Of a stretch of DNA of 64,000 nt, positions 31,303-40,406 are shown piece by piece. Location of the stretch: the IMG/VR virus record IMGVR_UViG_3300037189_024364, positions 62,001 to 126,000 of that record, one strand, 5' to 3'. Origin of the DNA: a virus. The position numbers were made by a program, and so were the translations under genes. The notes below the pieces were generated by a model. That model was not told the origin of the DNA. It worked only from the letters and a program-made list of their open reading frames with translations, and did no database searches. The first letter of the stretch is position 1. Each line of letters opens with the position of its first letter.

Positions 31303-32657
31303 TGAAGATCAGCACTTTGCTGTTTTTGTGCGCCATATCACTAAGCACTTTGGCTGCATATTACTCAATCGTCGGCCTAGCAACCATATTTTCCAGCGCT
31401 TTCTGGCCGGTTGTATTCATGGCGTCGATATTAGAAGTCAGCAAGCTGGTCGTAACCAGCTGGCTCTATCACAAATGGAATATCGTGACCGGTTGGGTAA
31501 AAGGATACCTTGTTACTGCCGTGATTATATTGATGATAATTACCAGCTTGGGAATATTTGGATTCCTCAGCCGGGCACACGTTGATCAAAATCTCAATAA
31601 TACCGCCGTTCAATTGAGAATCGAACAACTTAACACCCAGATATCGGCAGCAAATGAGGTGGTCGACCGATATCGAGACCAGCTAGAACAGCTAAACCGC
31701 AGCATCAACATACAGCTAGAAAACAATCGCGCCACACAGGCACTGGCCGCACGGCAACGGCAGACAACCGAACGAGACCAAATCCGACAGAGATTGGATT
31801 CTGAGCAGCAAAAAATAGCCGATCTCACGCAGCAACGATTACAGCTTCGACAGCAGATCAGTGTGCTGGAAAGTGAGGTCGGTCCGATCAGGTATATTGC
31901 TGAATTTTTCGTTACCAGTGGTCAGGTTGACCTTGAAAAAGCCATACGATGGATGATAGTTGTGTTGGTCTTGGTGTTCGATCCACTGGCCGTTCTCATG
32001 TTGATCGCAGCTAACATCAGCTTTTCCAAGGAGCGACGGCAGGAACTTGAAATCCGCGATGATACGAGCGTTCCGTATCAACCGATGTTACCATTAACAC
32101 CATCCCCCATTGGACCTATTGTGGGAGAAATCGTTTCAATTGACGGTCGACCATATCGTTGGTGGGACGGTGCTAATTGGCAGCCGATCGAGGAATTACC
32201 ATCAAAAGAACCCAATCTCGGAGATCTTGTTATGGTTGACGGACGACCAATCAGATGGTGGGATGGCAATGCCTGGGCGCCGATTGATGTTCCGGTACCA
32301 TTGCTGCCACAGTACTCGCCCGTTGAAATAGCAAGACTGATCGACGAATCGATTGGTAAATGGATGTCCAACCGATCTGAGGTCACCGCCAGTGTTGATG
32401 CTGATGAAATCAGAAACATCGTTAAGGCTAGCATGGACGAATGGTTGACAAAAGCCTCTAGAGAAACACAATCTAACAGAGAAACAAACACCGTGCCAAC
32501 AGAAACCATCCCAAATCCACTCGAGCCCGATGTGATCGAACCAGAGCTGGTCAAGGGTGAGCCTTCACCGGATACGGTATCAATTCCACAGAATGGGCAA
32601 CCGGATCGTGTACAACCACCGGTTTCCTCGGTTAATACGACACCGTCGTGGCTTTAA
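31302..32657 (+). CDS. Membrane coiled-coil protein with two RWWDG repeats
   Basis: 451 aa. Three transmembrane segments near residues 5-100, a long Gln/Arg coiled coil (about 110-190), another transmembrane pair (about 215-245), then a soluble tail. The tail holds two copies of a GxxVxxDGRPxRWWDGxxWxPI unit (about 275-300 and 310-335). This architecture recurs in T4-like marine phages; a lysis, membrane or assembly role is unproven. Confidence 0.7.
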   Translation: MKISTLLFLCAISLSTLAAYYSIVGLATIFSSAFWPVVFMASILEVSKLVVTSWLYHKWNIVTGWVKGYLVTAVIILMIITSLGIFGFLSRAHVDQNLNNTAVQLRIEQLNTQISAANEVVDRYRDQLEQLNRSINIQLENNRATQALAARQRQTTERDQIRQRLDSEQQKIADLTQQRLQLRQQISVLESEVGPIRYIAEFFVTSGQVDLEKAIRWMIVVLVLVFDPLAVLMLIAANISFSKERRQELEIRDDTSVPYQPMLPLTPSPIGPIVGEIVSIDGRPYRWWDGANWQPIEELPSKEPNLGDLVMVDGRPIRWWDGNAWAPIDVPVPLLPQYSPVEIARLIDESIGKWMSNRSEVTASVDADEIRNIVKASMDEWLTKASRETQSNRETNTVPTETIPNPLEPDVIEPELVKGEPSPDTVSIPQNGQPDRVQPPVSSVNTTPSWL

Positions 32658-32690
32658 ATACCACTATCATAATATCACAACCAGAAGGGA

Positions 32691-33944
32691 ATGATCGGTC
32701 TCATGACCACTAAGGTCTATCACCAATGCAGTTTCTGTGACAAGAATCAGCAGCAAGTTAGCAAGTTAGTCGCTGGTAATGATGTTTACATCTGTGACGA
32801 ATGCATCATGCTGTGCCATGAAATCATACGGCAGGATGCACCCAAAGCAATACCAGAAAAGGATATCATACCAAGCAAGATCAAAGCTCGATTGGACGAA
32901 TACGTCATCGGACAGGAACATGCCAAGAGAACCCTTGCGGTCTCTGTTTACAACCATGTCAAGCGGATCAATAATCCAGTAATCGACGGGGTTGAAATCG
33001 ACAAAAGCAACATGTTGTTCATAGGTGGATCTGGTACGGGCAAGACCTATACCATCCAAAACATTGCCAAGATCATGGACGTACCGTTTGCCATAGTCGA
33101 TGCTACTAGCCTGACTGAAAGTGGATACGTTGGATTAGATGTCGAGGATGCCATTGCAAAACTATTTCATGCCGCAGAAATGGACATCGAGAAAACCCAA
33201 CGAGGCATCGTTTACATCGACGAGATCGACAAAAAAGGACGCAAGAGTGAAAACACCTCGGTAACACGCGATGTCAGTGGCGAAGGCGTACAGCAGGCAT
33301 TGCTCAAGATGATCGAAGGGTGCGAAGTAAAGATACCTCCGCAGGGCGGTCGAAAGAACCCTAACGGTGATTTCGTTACCATTAATACCAAAAACATCCT
33401 ATTCATTGTCGGTGGGGCATTTGAAGGTCTTGATCGCATCATCGAGAGGCGGCAAGGTGAAGGTAATACCTCTATTGGATTTGGTGCATCGGTTAAGGAT
33501 CCAACCGTCCGGCAGAGCAACGCGGCGTTCATCAAGGATGTGCGCAGCGAGGACCTGGTTAAGTTTGGTATCATACCAGAGTTGATCGGTCGTTTACCGA
33601 TCATAGTTACATTTGATGATCTCGATGAGGCAGCATTGATACGAGTGTTAACCGAACCGAAGAATGCCATCGTCAAGCAATTCCAAAAGATGTTTAAGCT
33701 TGATAAGATCGGGCTCGAATTTAGCCAAGATAGTCTCAAGGCCATTGCAGCAATGGCCATGTCTCGCAAGACCGGTGCTCGAGGGCTGAGAAGCATTGTC
33801 GAAAACATCCTGTTGGGTGTACAATTTGAACTACCCAATCTTTCCAAACAAAACGTGAAAAAAATCTGCATAACAAGGGAGACTGTTGAAAATATGAGCG
33901 AACCATTAAAGGTCTATGATCAAGAACAGGGGACTGCATCTTGA
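32691..33944 (+). CDS. clpX: ATP-dependent protease unfoldase ClpX
   Basis: 417 aa, full length. N-terminal zinc-binding domain (CSFCDK...CDECIMLC), Walker A GGSGTGKTYT, pore loop ESGYVGLDVE, Walker B VYIDEIDKKG, the ClpP-docking loop SIGFGAS and sensor-2 RKTGARGLRS. So it can in principle unfold substrates and dock host ClpP. The phage tmRNA tag ends LLAA, the kind of C-terminus ClpX reads. Overlaps infC by 4 nt (TTGA). Confidence 0.96.
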   Translation: MIGLMTTKVYHQCSFCDKNQQQVSKLVAGNDVYICDECIMLCHEIIRQDAPKAIPEKDIIPSKIKARLDEYVIGQEHAKRTLAVSVYNHVKRINNPVIDGVEIDKSNMLFIGGSGTGKTYTIQNIAKIMDVPFAIVDATSLTESGYVGLDVEDAIAKLFHAAEMDIEKTQRGIVYIDEIDKKGRKSENTSVTRDVSGEGVQQALLKMIEGCEVKIPPQGGRKNPNGDFVTINTKNILFIVGGAFEGLDRIIERRQGEGNTSIGFGASVKDPTVRQSNAAFIKDVRSEDLVKFGIIPELIGRLPIIVTFDDLDEAALIRVLTEPKNAIVKQFQKMFKLDKIGLEFSQDSLKAIAAMAMSRKTGARGLRSIVENILLGVQFELPNLSKQNVKKICITRETVENMSEPLKVYDQEQGTAS

Positions 33945-34516
33945 GTGGATTTTATCAAAGAGATAGGCGAGGTCCTCGCCGCACGGAAGATCCGATCAAG
34001 GACGCAATCGTTAGCAATGAACGCATACGATACCAAGAGGTCCGTGTGGTTGACGAAGATGGTTCGCAGCTCGGAGTCATGCCAACCAGGCAGGCACTAT
34101 GGACGGCTAGAGACAAAGGGCTAGATCTAATCGAGATCACCGCCGACGCTAAACCTCCTGTGGTTCGCATGGTGGATCTAAACAAATGGGTGTATAATCT
34201 CAAGCGTGCTAAAAAAGAGCAGGAAAAAAAATCCAGAGAAAACGCCACCGTTATCAAGGAGATCCAGCTTCGTCCGGTAACAGACAAGCATGACATTGAG
34301 GTCAAGCAGAACCACGCCAAAGAATTTTTAGCAGACAGCAACAAGGTCAAGGTGGTGATCAAATTCCGTGGCCGAGAGTTGAGCTTTACCCAACGGGGTT
34401 TTGAGGTCATGCAAAGCTTTATCGATGGACTCGGTCCATGCAAGATCGAAAAACCACCGGAGATGAACGGTCGTATGCTGATGGCCGTAATAGCCCCATC
34501 AATAAAGAAAGCTTGA
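33941..34516 (+). CDS. infC: Translation initiation factor IF-3
   Basis: 191 aa, both domains present: N-terminal IRYQEVRVVDEDGSQLGVM...LDLIEI, linker helix rich in Lys/Glu, and C-terminal HDIEVKQNHAKEFL...VKVVIKFRGREL and GRMLMAVIAP. Starts at TTG 33941, overlapping the clpX stop. Normally sets start-codon choice on the 30S subunit; a phage copy could bias initiation towards phage (including leaderless) mRNAs. Confidence 0.95.
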   Translation: MSGFYQRDRRGPRRTEDPIKDAIVSNERIRYQEVRVVDEDGSQLGVMPTRQALWTARDKGLDLIEITADAKPPVVRMVDLNKWVYNLKRAKKEQEKKSRENATVIKEIQLRPVTDKHDIEVKQNHAKEFLADSNKVKVVIKFRGRELSFTQRGFEVMQSFIDGLGPCKIEKPPEMNGRMLMAVIAPSIKKA

Positions 34517-34577
34517 CACTACCACCAAGCTATCAGTAAAAAATACATACACATATCATCCAGGGAACAAGGATAAC

Positions 34578-34886
34578 ATGGATAACGACGATTTCGTGCT
34601 CAGGAAGAAGGGCATGACCGTAAAGGTCTTCAATGGTAATATCGAGGGCGCGATTGCGCAGCTCAAGCGTCGCATGAACAGCGAAGGGGTTAACAAGGAA
34701 CTGCGGAAGCGCAAGCATTTCACGTCTCCTTCGATCGTCCGCCGACAGAAGCTTGCCGAAGCAAAGCTTCGTTGGAAGAAGAAGTATGCCCAGATCATGG
34801 AACTGGACACGCCAAAGAAGAAGAAACCGAAGCGGTTTGAAAAGGTTGTGAACCGCTCGGTGATCACTGAATCGACCAACATTTAA
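34578..34886 (+). CDS. rpsU: Ribosomal protein bS21
   Basis: 102 aa. VFNGNIEGAIAQLKRRMNSEGV is the bS21 core, followed by the basic RKRKHFTSPSIVRRQKLAEAKLRWKKK. The C-terminal 30 residues are extra. bS21 sits by the anti-Shine-Dalgarno end of 16S rRNA; phage copies are known and may exchange into host ribosomes. TTGACA (34513-34518) in the infC end may be its promoter. Confidence 0.93.
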   Translation: MDNDDFVLRKKGMTVKVFNGNIEGAIAQLKRRMNSEGVNKELRKRKHFTSPSIVRRQKLAEAKLRWKKKYAQIMELDTPKKKKPKRFEKVVNRSVITESTNI

Positions 34887-34890
34887 GGTC

Positions 34891-34999
34891 TTGACATATC
34901 GGGGTTAACGATCGTTTAATACGGTTGTTAACTTCGGTTAACCCGGACGCCTATCTAGGGTCCTAAATCTACTTCGCTTTTTTCAAGGAGGTAAACACC
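34891..34999 (+). promoter_or_regulatory. Hsp20 promoter and structured leader
   Basis: TTGACA lies at 34891-34896. The leader contains GTTAAC-TTCG-GTTAAC (34928-34943), nested with GGGTTAAC-type arms, then TTCGCTTTTTT before AAGGAGG. A thermosensor is conceivable but unproven. Confidence 0.45.
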
Positions 35000-35488
35000 A
35001 TGCGAAGCCTAACCACACTAGACAATACCGTTGCGGAAATGTTCCGCGACTTCAACCGTTTTGCCGTGGGTTTTGAACCCACTTTCCGCATGCTGGACCA
35101 GGTCCGCAATACGGCAACAACCGGTTATCCGCCATACGATCTCGAAAGCATTGATGAGGACCGCTACCGCCTGAGCATGGCTGTGGCAGGATTCTCAGCC
35201 GACGACCTCGACATCACCTTGCACGACGGGGTGCTGACCATCGAAGGCAAGGTCAATCAGGAAGATGTCCGTAAGTATCTGCACAAGGGCATCGCTGGTC
35301 GTAGCTTTCGCAGGATCTTCTATCTTAACTCGATGATCAAGGTAACCGGCAGCAATCTAGCCAACGGTATCCTTACCATTGATTTTGATCAGGAGATCCC
35401 GGAAAGCATGAAACCTCGAAAGATCACCATTGGAAATCACGAGGCAATCAACACGGTTATCGAATCTGAAACCAACCGGGTGGCTTGA
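35000..35488 (+). CDS. Small heat shock protein (Hsp20/alpha-crystallin)
   Basis: 162 aa. Alpha-crystallin domain about residues 45-135: YDLESIDEDRYRLSMAVAGFS, LTIEGK, and ANGILTIDF (the A-x-x-x-n-G-v-L core). Holds unfolded proteins for refolding. Strong RBS AAGGAGG. Confidence 0.93.
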   Translation: MRSLTTLDNTVAEMFRDFNRFAVGFEPTFRMLDQVRNTATTGYPPYDLESIDEDRYRLSMAVAGFSADDLDITLHDGVLTIEGKVNQEDVRKYLHKGIAGRSFRRIFYLNSMIKVTGSNLANGILTIDFDQEIPESMKPRKITIGNHEAINTVIESETNRVA

Positions 35489-35531
35489 CAAGCCGATCTC
35501 GTACGGCTAGAATAGACTAAAGGAGCAACGC

Positions 35532-35840
35532 ATGGCTGAAACTGACACGGTAACTGACATTGAGTCATCGATAAAGGTGGTTATGCGTCCTCCGAGCAAG
35601 TTCAACGTGGTCTTGTACAATGATGACAAGACCACGGTTGAATTTGTGGTCTTGGTATTGATGACGATATTCCACAAGAATTTTGATGCTGCAAGCCAGC
35701 TGACCATGCTTATACATGAAAATGGACGCGGTGTTGCTGGTACATACAGCCTAGAGATTGCATCGCAGAAGCGTGACGAAACAATCCATGCAGCTAGGAC
35801 CAATAAGTATCCGTTGCGATGTGAGATCGAAGAATCCTGA
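35532..35840 (+). CDS. clpS: ClpS-like adaptor
   Basis: 102 aa. PSKFNVVLYNDDKTTVEFVVLVL is the ClpS core, with MLIHENGRGVAG carrying the His of the N-degron pocket. ClpS hands N-degron proteins to ClpAP. The phage has ClpX but no ClpA here, so it likely works with host ClpA, either as adaptor or as decoy that blocks tag degradation. Confidence 0.9.
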   Translation: MAETDTVTDIESSIKVVMRPPSKFNVVLYNDDKTTVEFVVLVLMTIFHKNFDAASQLTMLIHENGRGVAGTYSLEIASQKRDETIHAARTNKYPLRCEIEES

Positions 35841-35914
35841 TCGGTGTTGATCTGGCCTACGCTTTAAATTAACGCTGTGTAAATATACACCCAGCTGGCT
35901 TTGGGGAATGATCA

Positions 35915-36145
35915 GTGCGAGAAAGCATCGAAAAACAGCGATGGACGTCTTACAACAATTGGGGTCCGAGGGGTCCGTATCTCGTCCTAATCATAGATTG
36001 TGAATGGTGGGATTCCAATCGAATCAAGATCGACGAATGGTTCGATCGCAACTGTCCGATCTGTAAACCCGAACCAAGTGATACCATAATCACGTTCCAG
36101 GAACAAAGCCAATATACCCTTTGGCGCATGTGTTGGTCTGGTTAA
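35915..36145 (+). CDS. Small LTW-family protein (divergent)
   Basis: 76 aa from GTG 35915. Trp-rich; ends ITFQEQSQYTLWRMCWSG, a diverged version of the LTW C-terminal signature. Function unknown. Confidence 0.5.
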   Translation: MRESIEKQRWTSYNNWGPRGPYLVLIIDCEWWDSNRIKIDEWFDRNCPICKPEPSDTIITFQEQSQYTLWRMCWSG

Positions 36146-36158
36146 TCTAAAATAGGCC

Positions 36159-36186
36159 TTGACCTAGAACCTGTGCCGTGTTAACA
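36159..36186 (+). promoter_or_regulatory. Promoter with straddling inverted repeat
   Basis: TTGACC, 16-nt spacer ending CGTG, TTAACA (36181-36186). AACCTGTGCCG (36168-36178) pairs with CGGCGCAGGTT (36189-36199) around the -10. Confidence 0.65.
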
Positions 36187-36217
36187 TGCGGCGCAGGTTC
36201 ACAATGAGGATACACAC

Positions 36218-36334
36218 ATGTACCGATGGAGGCACAGCCTGGCCGGACCTCCCAGCCGTGCGGATCCCGAGTTCAACACATGGGTGTTCGAGAGGGAAGA
36301 GGATGCTGTTCTCTTCAACCTAACATGGGCTTAG
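36218..36334 (+). CDS. Tiny LTW-family protein
   Basis: 38 aa, little more than the family signature: WVFEREEDAVLFNLTWA. Overlaps the next gene by 10 nt in another frame. Confidence 0.55.
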   Translation: MYRWRHSLAGPPSRADPEFNTWVFEREEDAVLFNLTWA

Positions 36335-36570
36335 TCCTAAAACCTGGCACCCGATTTCCATTTACCATCAGCATTGCTGAGGAATCCATGCTGGGCGGCG
36401 ATCACACCTGGGGATCGGTTGCTGATTGGTGCACCTTGCTAATTGGTCCAATGGACGAATGGTGGACGCTGGACTGGCAGGAGCAACGCGGCATGGTATG
36501 GGGTTTCAAGAGAAAGGAGGACGCCATGATGTTTGCGTTTACCTGGGAAGAAAAGATCAAAAAAGCTTGA
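36325..36570 (+). CDS. Small LTW-family protein
   Basis: 81 aa from ATG 36325. Ends WGFKRKEDAMMFAFTWEEKIKKA, the signature with an extra basic tail. WWTLDWQEQRG precedes it. Function unknown. Confidence 0.6.
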   Translation: MGLVLKPGTRFPFTISIAEESMLGGDHTWGSVADWCTLLIGPMDEWWTLDWQEQRGMVWGFKRKEDAMMFAFTWEEKIKKA

Positions 36571-36629
36571 ACTAGGCGTTGGTTAATATATCACAAACGA
36601 GTAAATGCCAACATTTATTATTTGGGCAG

Positions 36630-37517
36630 TTAGCCGGAACTTAACCAATCCTGATTTAGTTTTATCCATTCTTCTACTGTTACTGGCTGTCCGTTCCACA
36701 TAGTGGACCCATGGCTGTATAATCTAAGGTCCTCGGCATAGATCTGTCCCCATTGTGTGAGGGGGTCAAGTCCTAGGTCAATGCAATGATACCGTAATGG
36801 TGCATATGTATTGCCAGTATGTCCGATCTGAATCCCCTGTTCCATCATGTATGCGTAATGGTTGAATTCTTTCGACGGATTGTCGAGTTTTTTTAACCAA
36901 AAGCACGATGCGCGATCCATGATATCTGAGCTAGCGTACCAAAGGACATCATCTATGCGGGTTCCGACGACCTCAGTATCGGTATAGAAACGCGAGCGAT
37001 CATTTTTCCATGTTAATATGTCATGTGTCAATGTCCTCGATCTACGATATACCATGTCTGCCCGCAGCTTAACAACTAAGTCGTATTTAAATCCATTAAG
37101 CAGTTCGTGGTCGCGTTTCAGCAATATGCTTTGGTACCAGCTATAATATAACGGTATCCATCTATCGCTGATGCCATTGGTTCGATATACTGACCATTCT
37201 GGCAGACACGCTGGTATCCCTCGCTCAATTTCCATGCGCCGGACGGCCATGTCGTAGCTTTCAACAACCATGCTAACAGGATTCCAGATGTTCCTAAACC
37301 GATCAGCATCGTCTCCAAGATGACAAAATATCTCCGGAATAAATTTTACATTCGGAGTCTGCATGGTGAACCCATGATTTGATTTCTGCATGTTGAAATC
37401 CCATGCATGGACAAATATGTCACAATTTGGTAAGTATTCGCCTAGATATCGTTTGATGTTTGGTGCAGCGTAGCACCCTGTTCGTATTTGACCGCTAATA
37501 CAAATGGCAATTCTCAT
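36630..37517 (-). CDS. Glycosyltransferase-like protein
   Basis: 295 aa. Starts RIAICISGQIRTG and CDIFVHAWDF, the pattern of a poorly characterised glycosyltransferase group, with VVKLRADMVYRR as its nucleotide-sugar/metal region. Minus strand and flanked by plus-strand genes, so separately regulated. Acceptor unknown. Confidence 0.7.
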   Translation of the reverse strand: MRIAICISGQIRTGCYAAPNIKRYLGEYLPNCDIFVHAWDFNMQKSNHGFTMQTPNVKFIPEIFCHLGDDADRFRNIWNPVSMVVESYDMAVRRMEIERGIPACLPEWSVYRTNGISDRWIPLYYSWYQSILLKRDHELLNGFKYDLVVKLRADMVYRRSRTLTHDILTWKNDRSRFYTDTEVVGTRIDDVLWYASSDIMDRASCFWLKKLDNPSKEFNHYAYMMEQGIQIGHTGNTYAPLRYHCIDLGLDPLTQWGQIYAEDLRLYSHGSTMWNGQPVTVEEWIKLNQDWLSSG

Positions 37518-37634
37518 TGTATAGCTATTTACACATGTAATGTGTAATCATAAATCTTGCGAACCCGCATCGATCGTACCAATCACTGATTAAACGTGAT
37601 CTGTATTTGTGACCCCTGCAAAATAAATAGCTTT

Positions 37635-38372
37635 ATGAAAATCAACGAAATCATTTCAGAAGCATTTAGCCTCGAAAATACCATGTCATCGATTGCAGCT
37701 GACATAGGCAACGGTGTAACCGACACGTTTGACGCTCTTAAAGCCAGCGCCAGCAACTGGATGGGAGGGCACGATAGTCTCAAGGGATGGGGATTCGTTT
37801 CCAGTAGCGTCGAGACCAGGATGTGGTGGGACCGGATATGGGCACCGGTAACCAATCCAAAAAAAGGCAGCAGCAAACCAAATCCTGGATTGCAAGGTGA
37901 ACTATACGATCTGTCACGGCAAGCTGGTCGATCTGGGCAGCCATTAGCGGCTTTTCTCCGTGATATGATAACCGGACGGGGTAGCTTCGTTCGATTAAGC
38001 AGCACCCTCCCGACCATGCTCATCAGCATCGGTCAAGCACACGGAAATGACAATCTGGTCACCAAGGCCAAGAAATGGCAGGAAGAGCTACGAGACTTCC
38101 AAGCATGGCTAGCTGATCTTGAATCTGCTAGACCATCGAAATCTTCCAAGAAAAATCAAGATGAACCAAAGTCAGAACCGGTTTCTCAGCTAACAGCAAA
38201 GCCTGCATCCATGATTCCCGGGCAGAATGTCGCTGCTGAAAAAATCGTCAGTGATGTGTTGCGTGGCCTACCAGCTGGCGTGGCTGGGGACATCAGGCAA
38301 GCGATAGCAAAAAGTTCCAACAAGATACAAGCATTGCAGGTTGAACTAAGCAAGCGCGGTATCAAACTTTAA
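37635..38372 (+). CDS. Putative internal virion protein
   Basis: 245 aa from ATG 37635. N-terminus MKINEIISEAFSLEN is of the capsid-targeting type. A helical body follows, then a Ser/Lys/Pro linker and a C-terminal helix bundle. TAAATA (37624-37629) lies 5 nt upstream of the ATG. No enzyme motif recognised. Confidence 0.65.
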   Translation: MKINEIISEAFSLENTMSSIAADIGNGVTDTFDALKASASNWMGGHDSLKGWGFVSSSVETRMWWDRIWAPVTNPKKGSSKPNPGLQGELYDLSRQAGRSGQPLAAFLRDMITGRGSFVRLSSTLPTMLISIGQAHGNDNLVTKAKKWQEELRDFQAWLADLESARPSKSSKKNQDEPKSEPVSQLTAKPASMIPGQNVAAEKIVSDVLRGLPAGVAGDIRQAIAKSSNKIQALQVELSKRGIKL

Positions 38373-38386
38373 AAATTTAAAACATC

Positions 38387-39589
38387 ATGAAGGATGTATC
38401 AATGGACCATAGCTGCCGATATCCATGGACTTGGGTTGTTATCAATCTAGATCGAAATCAGTGGTATTTTTGCTGCAAAACAGCTTGGCAGGAGGATTTC
38501 CTATCCGGTTATAATCAGCAAAATCATTTCTTACAATCGGTAAAGACCGAATTCATGGAAGGCAAAAAGCCGTCCGCTTGTAACGCATGTTGGAGAGATG
38601 AGGAACTCGGTGGTGCTAGCTTTCGAACCACCAATGCCGGTGCTATAGATCAGGCATCGTTGTCGTCATTGAACGGTCTCACATATATTGACATAATGAT
38701 CGGTGATCTTTGCAACCTATTTTGTGCAACCTGTGGTGCATATTCTAGCACTCGATGGCAAGGAATACTAAAGGCCAACAACATGCCGTTCAAGATAACA
38801 AAAGCGTCTGACGACATTAAAGAAAAAGTCATTGAACGAATTGCCGAATTGGTTTATGACAATGCTTCCACTCTGACAAATATTAATATAATGGGCGGCG
38901 AACCAAGCATTGACCCATTTTTTATTAAATTTATGGAAAGCATATCCATGATAAACGTGCCGAATCTAGGCTTTCGACGCAAACCCTTGATCTCAATCAT
39001 AACCAACGGAATGTGGCCGCACGATAATATAGGTCAAAAATTCCTAAAAAACGTTTTAGCCGTGTCGGCAAAAGGATGGGATGTTCGATTGAAGATCAGC
39101 GTCGACGCTATCGGAGAAAACGCAGAATACATCAGAGGTGGTAAGAATTGGACGTTGTTTGAGAAGAATCTAGATGACGTGGTTTCTGCAGGAATAGCGG
39201 CAGATTTTGCTATCACCACTAGCCTGTACAATTTACCTGTGCAAGGGGAAATCATGGAATTTGCCATATCGAATCCACGATATGGTAAGATATCTCCCAT
39301 ACGCAATCTAGCAACAACTCCACACAAGATAGCCGTGTCCAATCTCGGACCAACGATAGCTAAATTTTTACCAAAGATGGACCATTTACCGGATCATCCA
39401 AATTGGCGATTTTATCGCCACTGGATTAAAAATCTAGCGTCGGTGCAATCAGTTGGTACAGCAGATATGAAAAAACTCGAAGAATTTAGAACACACACCA
39501 AGTGGTATTCATCGGTAACCGGGATACCGATACCATCAAAGCTGGATGCCATATACGAATCCTATCTCAATCCAAATAACATCGTTTAA
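38387..39589 (+). CDS. Radical SAM (twitch-domain) protein
   Basis: 400 aa. CNLFCATC (near residue 108) is the CxxxCxxC cluster that binds the [4Fe-4S]/SAM centre; MGGEPSIDP is the GGE motif. An upstream Cys set (CCKTAW, CNACWRDE) probably binds a second cluster, as in SPASM/twitch proteins. Substrate unknown; such genes recur in T4-like environmental phages. Confidence 0.85.
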   Translation: MKDVSMDHSCRYPWTWVVINLDRNQWYFCCKTAWQEDFLSGYNQQNHFLQSVKTEFMEGKKPSACNACWRDEELGGASFRTTNAGAIDQASLSSLNGLTYIDIMIGDLCNLFCATCGAYSSTRWQGILKANNMPFKITKASDDIKEKVIERIAELVYDNASTLTNINIMGGEPSIDPFFIKFMESISMINVPNLGFRRKPLISIITNGMWPHDNIGQKFLKNVLAVSAKGWDVRLKISVDAIGENAEYIRGGKNWTLFEKNLDDVVSAGIAADFAITTSLYNLPVQGEIMEFAISNPRYGKISPIRNLATTPHKIAVSNLGPTIAKFLPKMDHLPDHPNWRFYRHWIKNLASVQSVGTADMKKLEEFRTHTKWYSSVTGIPIPSKLDAIYESYLNPNNIV

Positions 39590-39603
39590 TCTAGATACGC
39601 ACA

Positions 39604-39632
39604 TTGACCAACGGTATGATTCATGTTATACA
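39604..39632 (+). promoter_or_regulatory. Promoter of untranslated region
   Basis: TTGACC, 17-nt spacer, TATACA (39627-39632). Confidence 0.65.
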
Positions 39633-39639
39633 TAGTTTC

Positions 39640-40120
39640 TAAGGAAGCTAATGCTTTAGAACATCCGGAGCTGTAACATGTACTAATCTCGATATATTGC
39701 ATTGATTTTATTAGCCCTGCGTAGGGACTGACCACCTTAACAGTTGGGCTTAAACTTACTAAAACTGGTTACGCACACCACACAGACTGCGGGCGTTACA
39801 TTCCAGGGAAAGAATGGATACCTGGGTTCTCACTACCAGACACGGAAATGCCCAGCGCGGTAAGGAAGATGCCGTACATAGGAAAATCCATGTTGGATCA
39901 ACACGCCTAGAGCCACTGGGTAGAAGCATAGTACCATGAAATTGGCCAGGAACACCGTGCCGACAGAGAGATGAGTATCCAGTCTTACCATTCTTCCCTG
40001 GCGAGACCGGGAAAAAGCGCAGGAGTGAAATAATCTCCTCTTTAGGGTAGGCTTGGCAAGCCGTTTGATCCTATTGGTTCGCCACCGAACTTCAATGGCA
40101 AGGTCTCCCGTGTTTGTTTG
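39640..40120 (+). ncRNA. Candidate long structured non-coding RNA
   Basis: About 500 nt behind a promoter, with no credible ORF and many local hairpins (for example CCAGG...CCTGG near 39803-39816, CCCTG-CGTA-GGG near 39716, GGCTTG-GC-AAGCC near 40050). Not matched to RNase P RNA, 6S RNA or a group I/II intron by eye. Could be a long leader of the small gene at 40138. Confidence 0.4.
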
Positions 40121-40137
40121 CAACGAAAGGAAACATT

Positions 40138-40269
40138 ATGAAAAATATCTACGATGCTGACGAAAATGACAACGATCAAAGCTTTTTAATTGGCCTTCGC
40201 AATGCCTTGTTGATGTCCTTGATGATATTTGGCGGTGTCGGACTGATCGCCTGGTCAATTCTCGGCTGA
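40138..40269 (+). CDS. Small single-span membrane protein
   Basis: 43 aa. Acidic start (DADENDNDQ), then one hydrophobic helix (NALLMSLMIFGGVGLIAWSIL). RBS GAAAGGAAAC. Possible holin-like or membrane-anchoring peptide. Confidence 0.6.
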   Translation: MKNIYDADENDNDQSFLIGLRNALLMSLMIFGGVGLIAWSILG

Positions 40270-40406
40270 GCCTAAATAGCCTTGGATGGACGAGGAGTAA
40301 CAAAGAGCACGGCCTCGGGGGTCTAGCGGGCATGGAAGGGAGCGGCGCTAGCTAGTTGACTGATCGACGATTTTTTAGCTAGAATTCAGTGTTGATCAAG
40401 GAACGA

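Noticed and set aside
39640-40100. RNase P RNA, because of ACAGAGAG and GGGTAGGCT stretches
   Set aside because: The order differs from RNase P RNA and the conserved GAGGAAAGTCC segment is absent.
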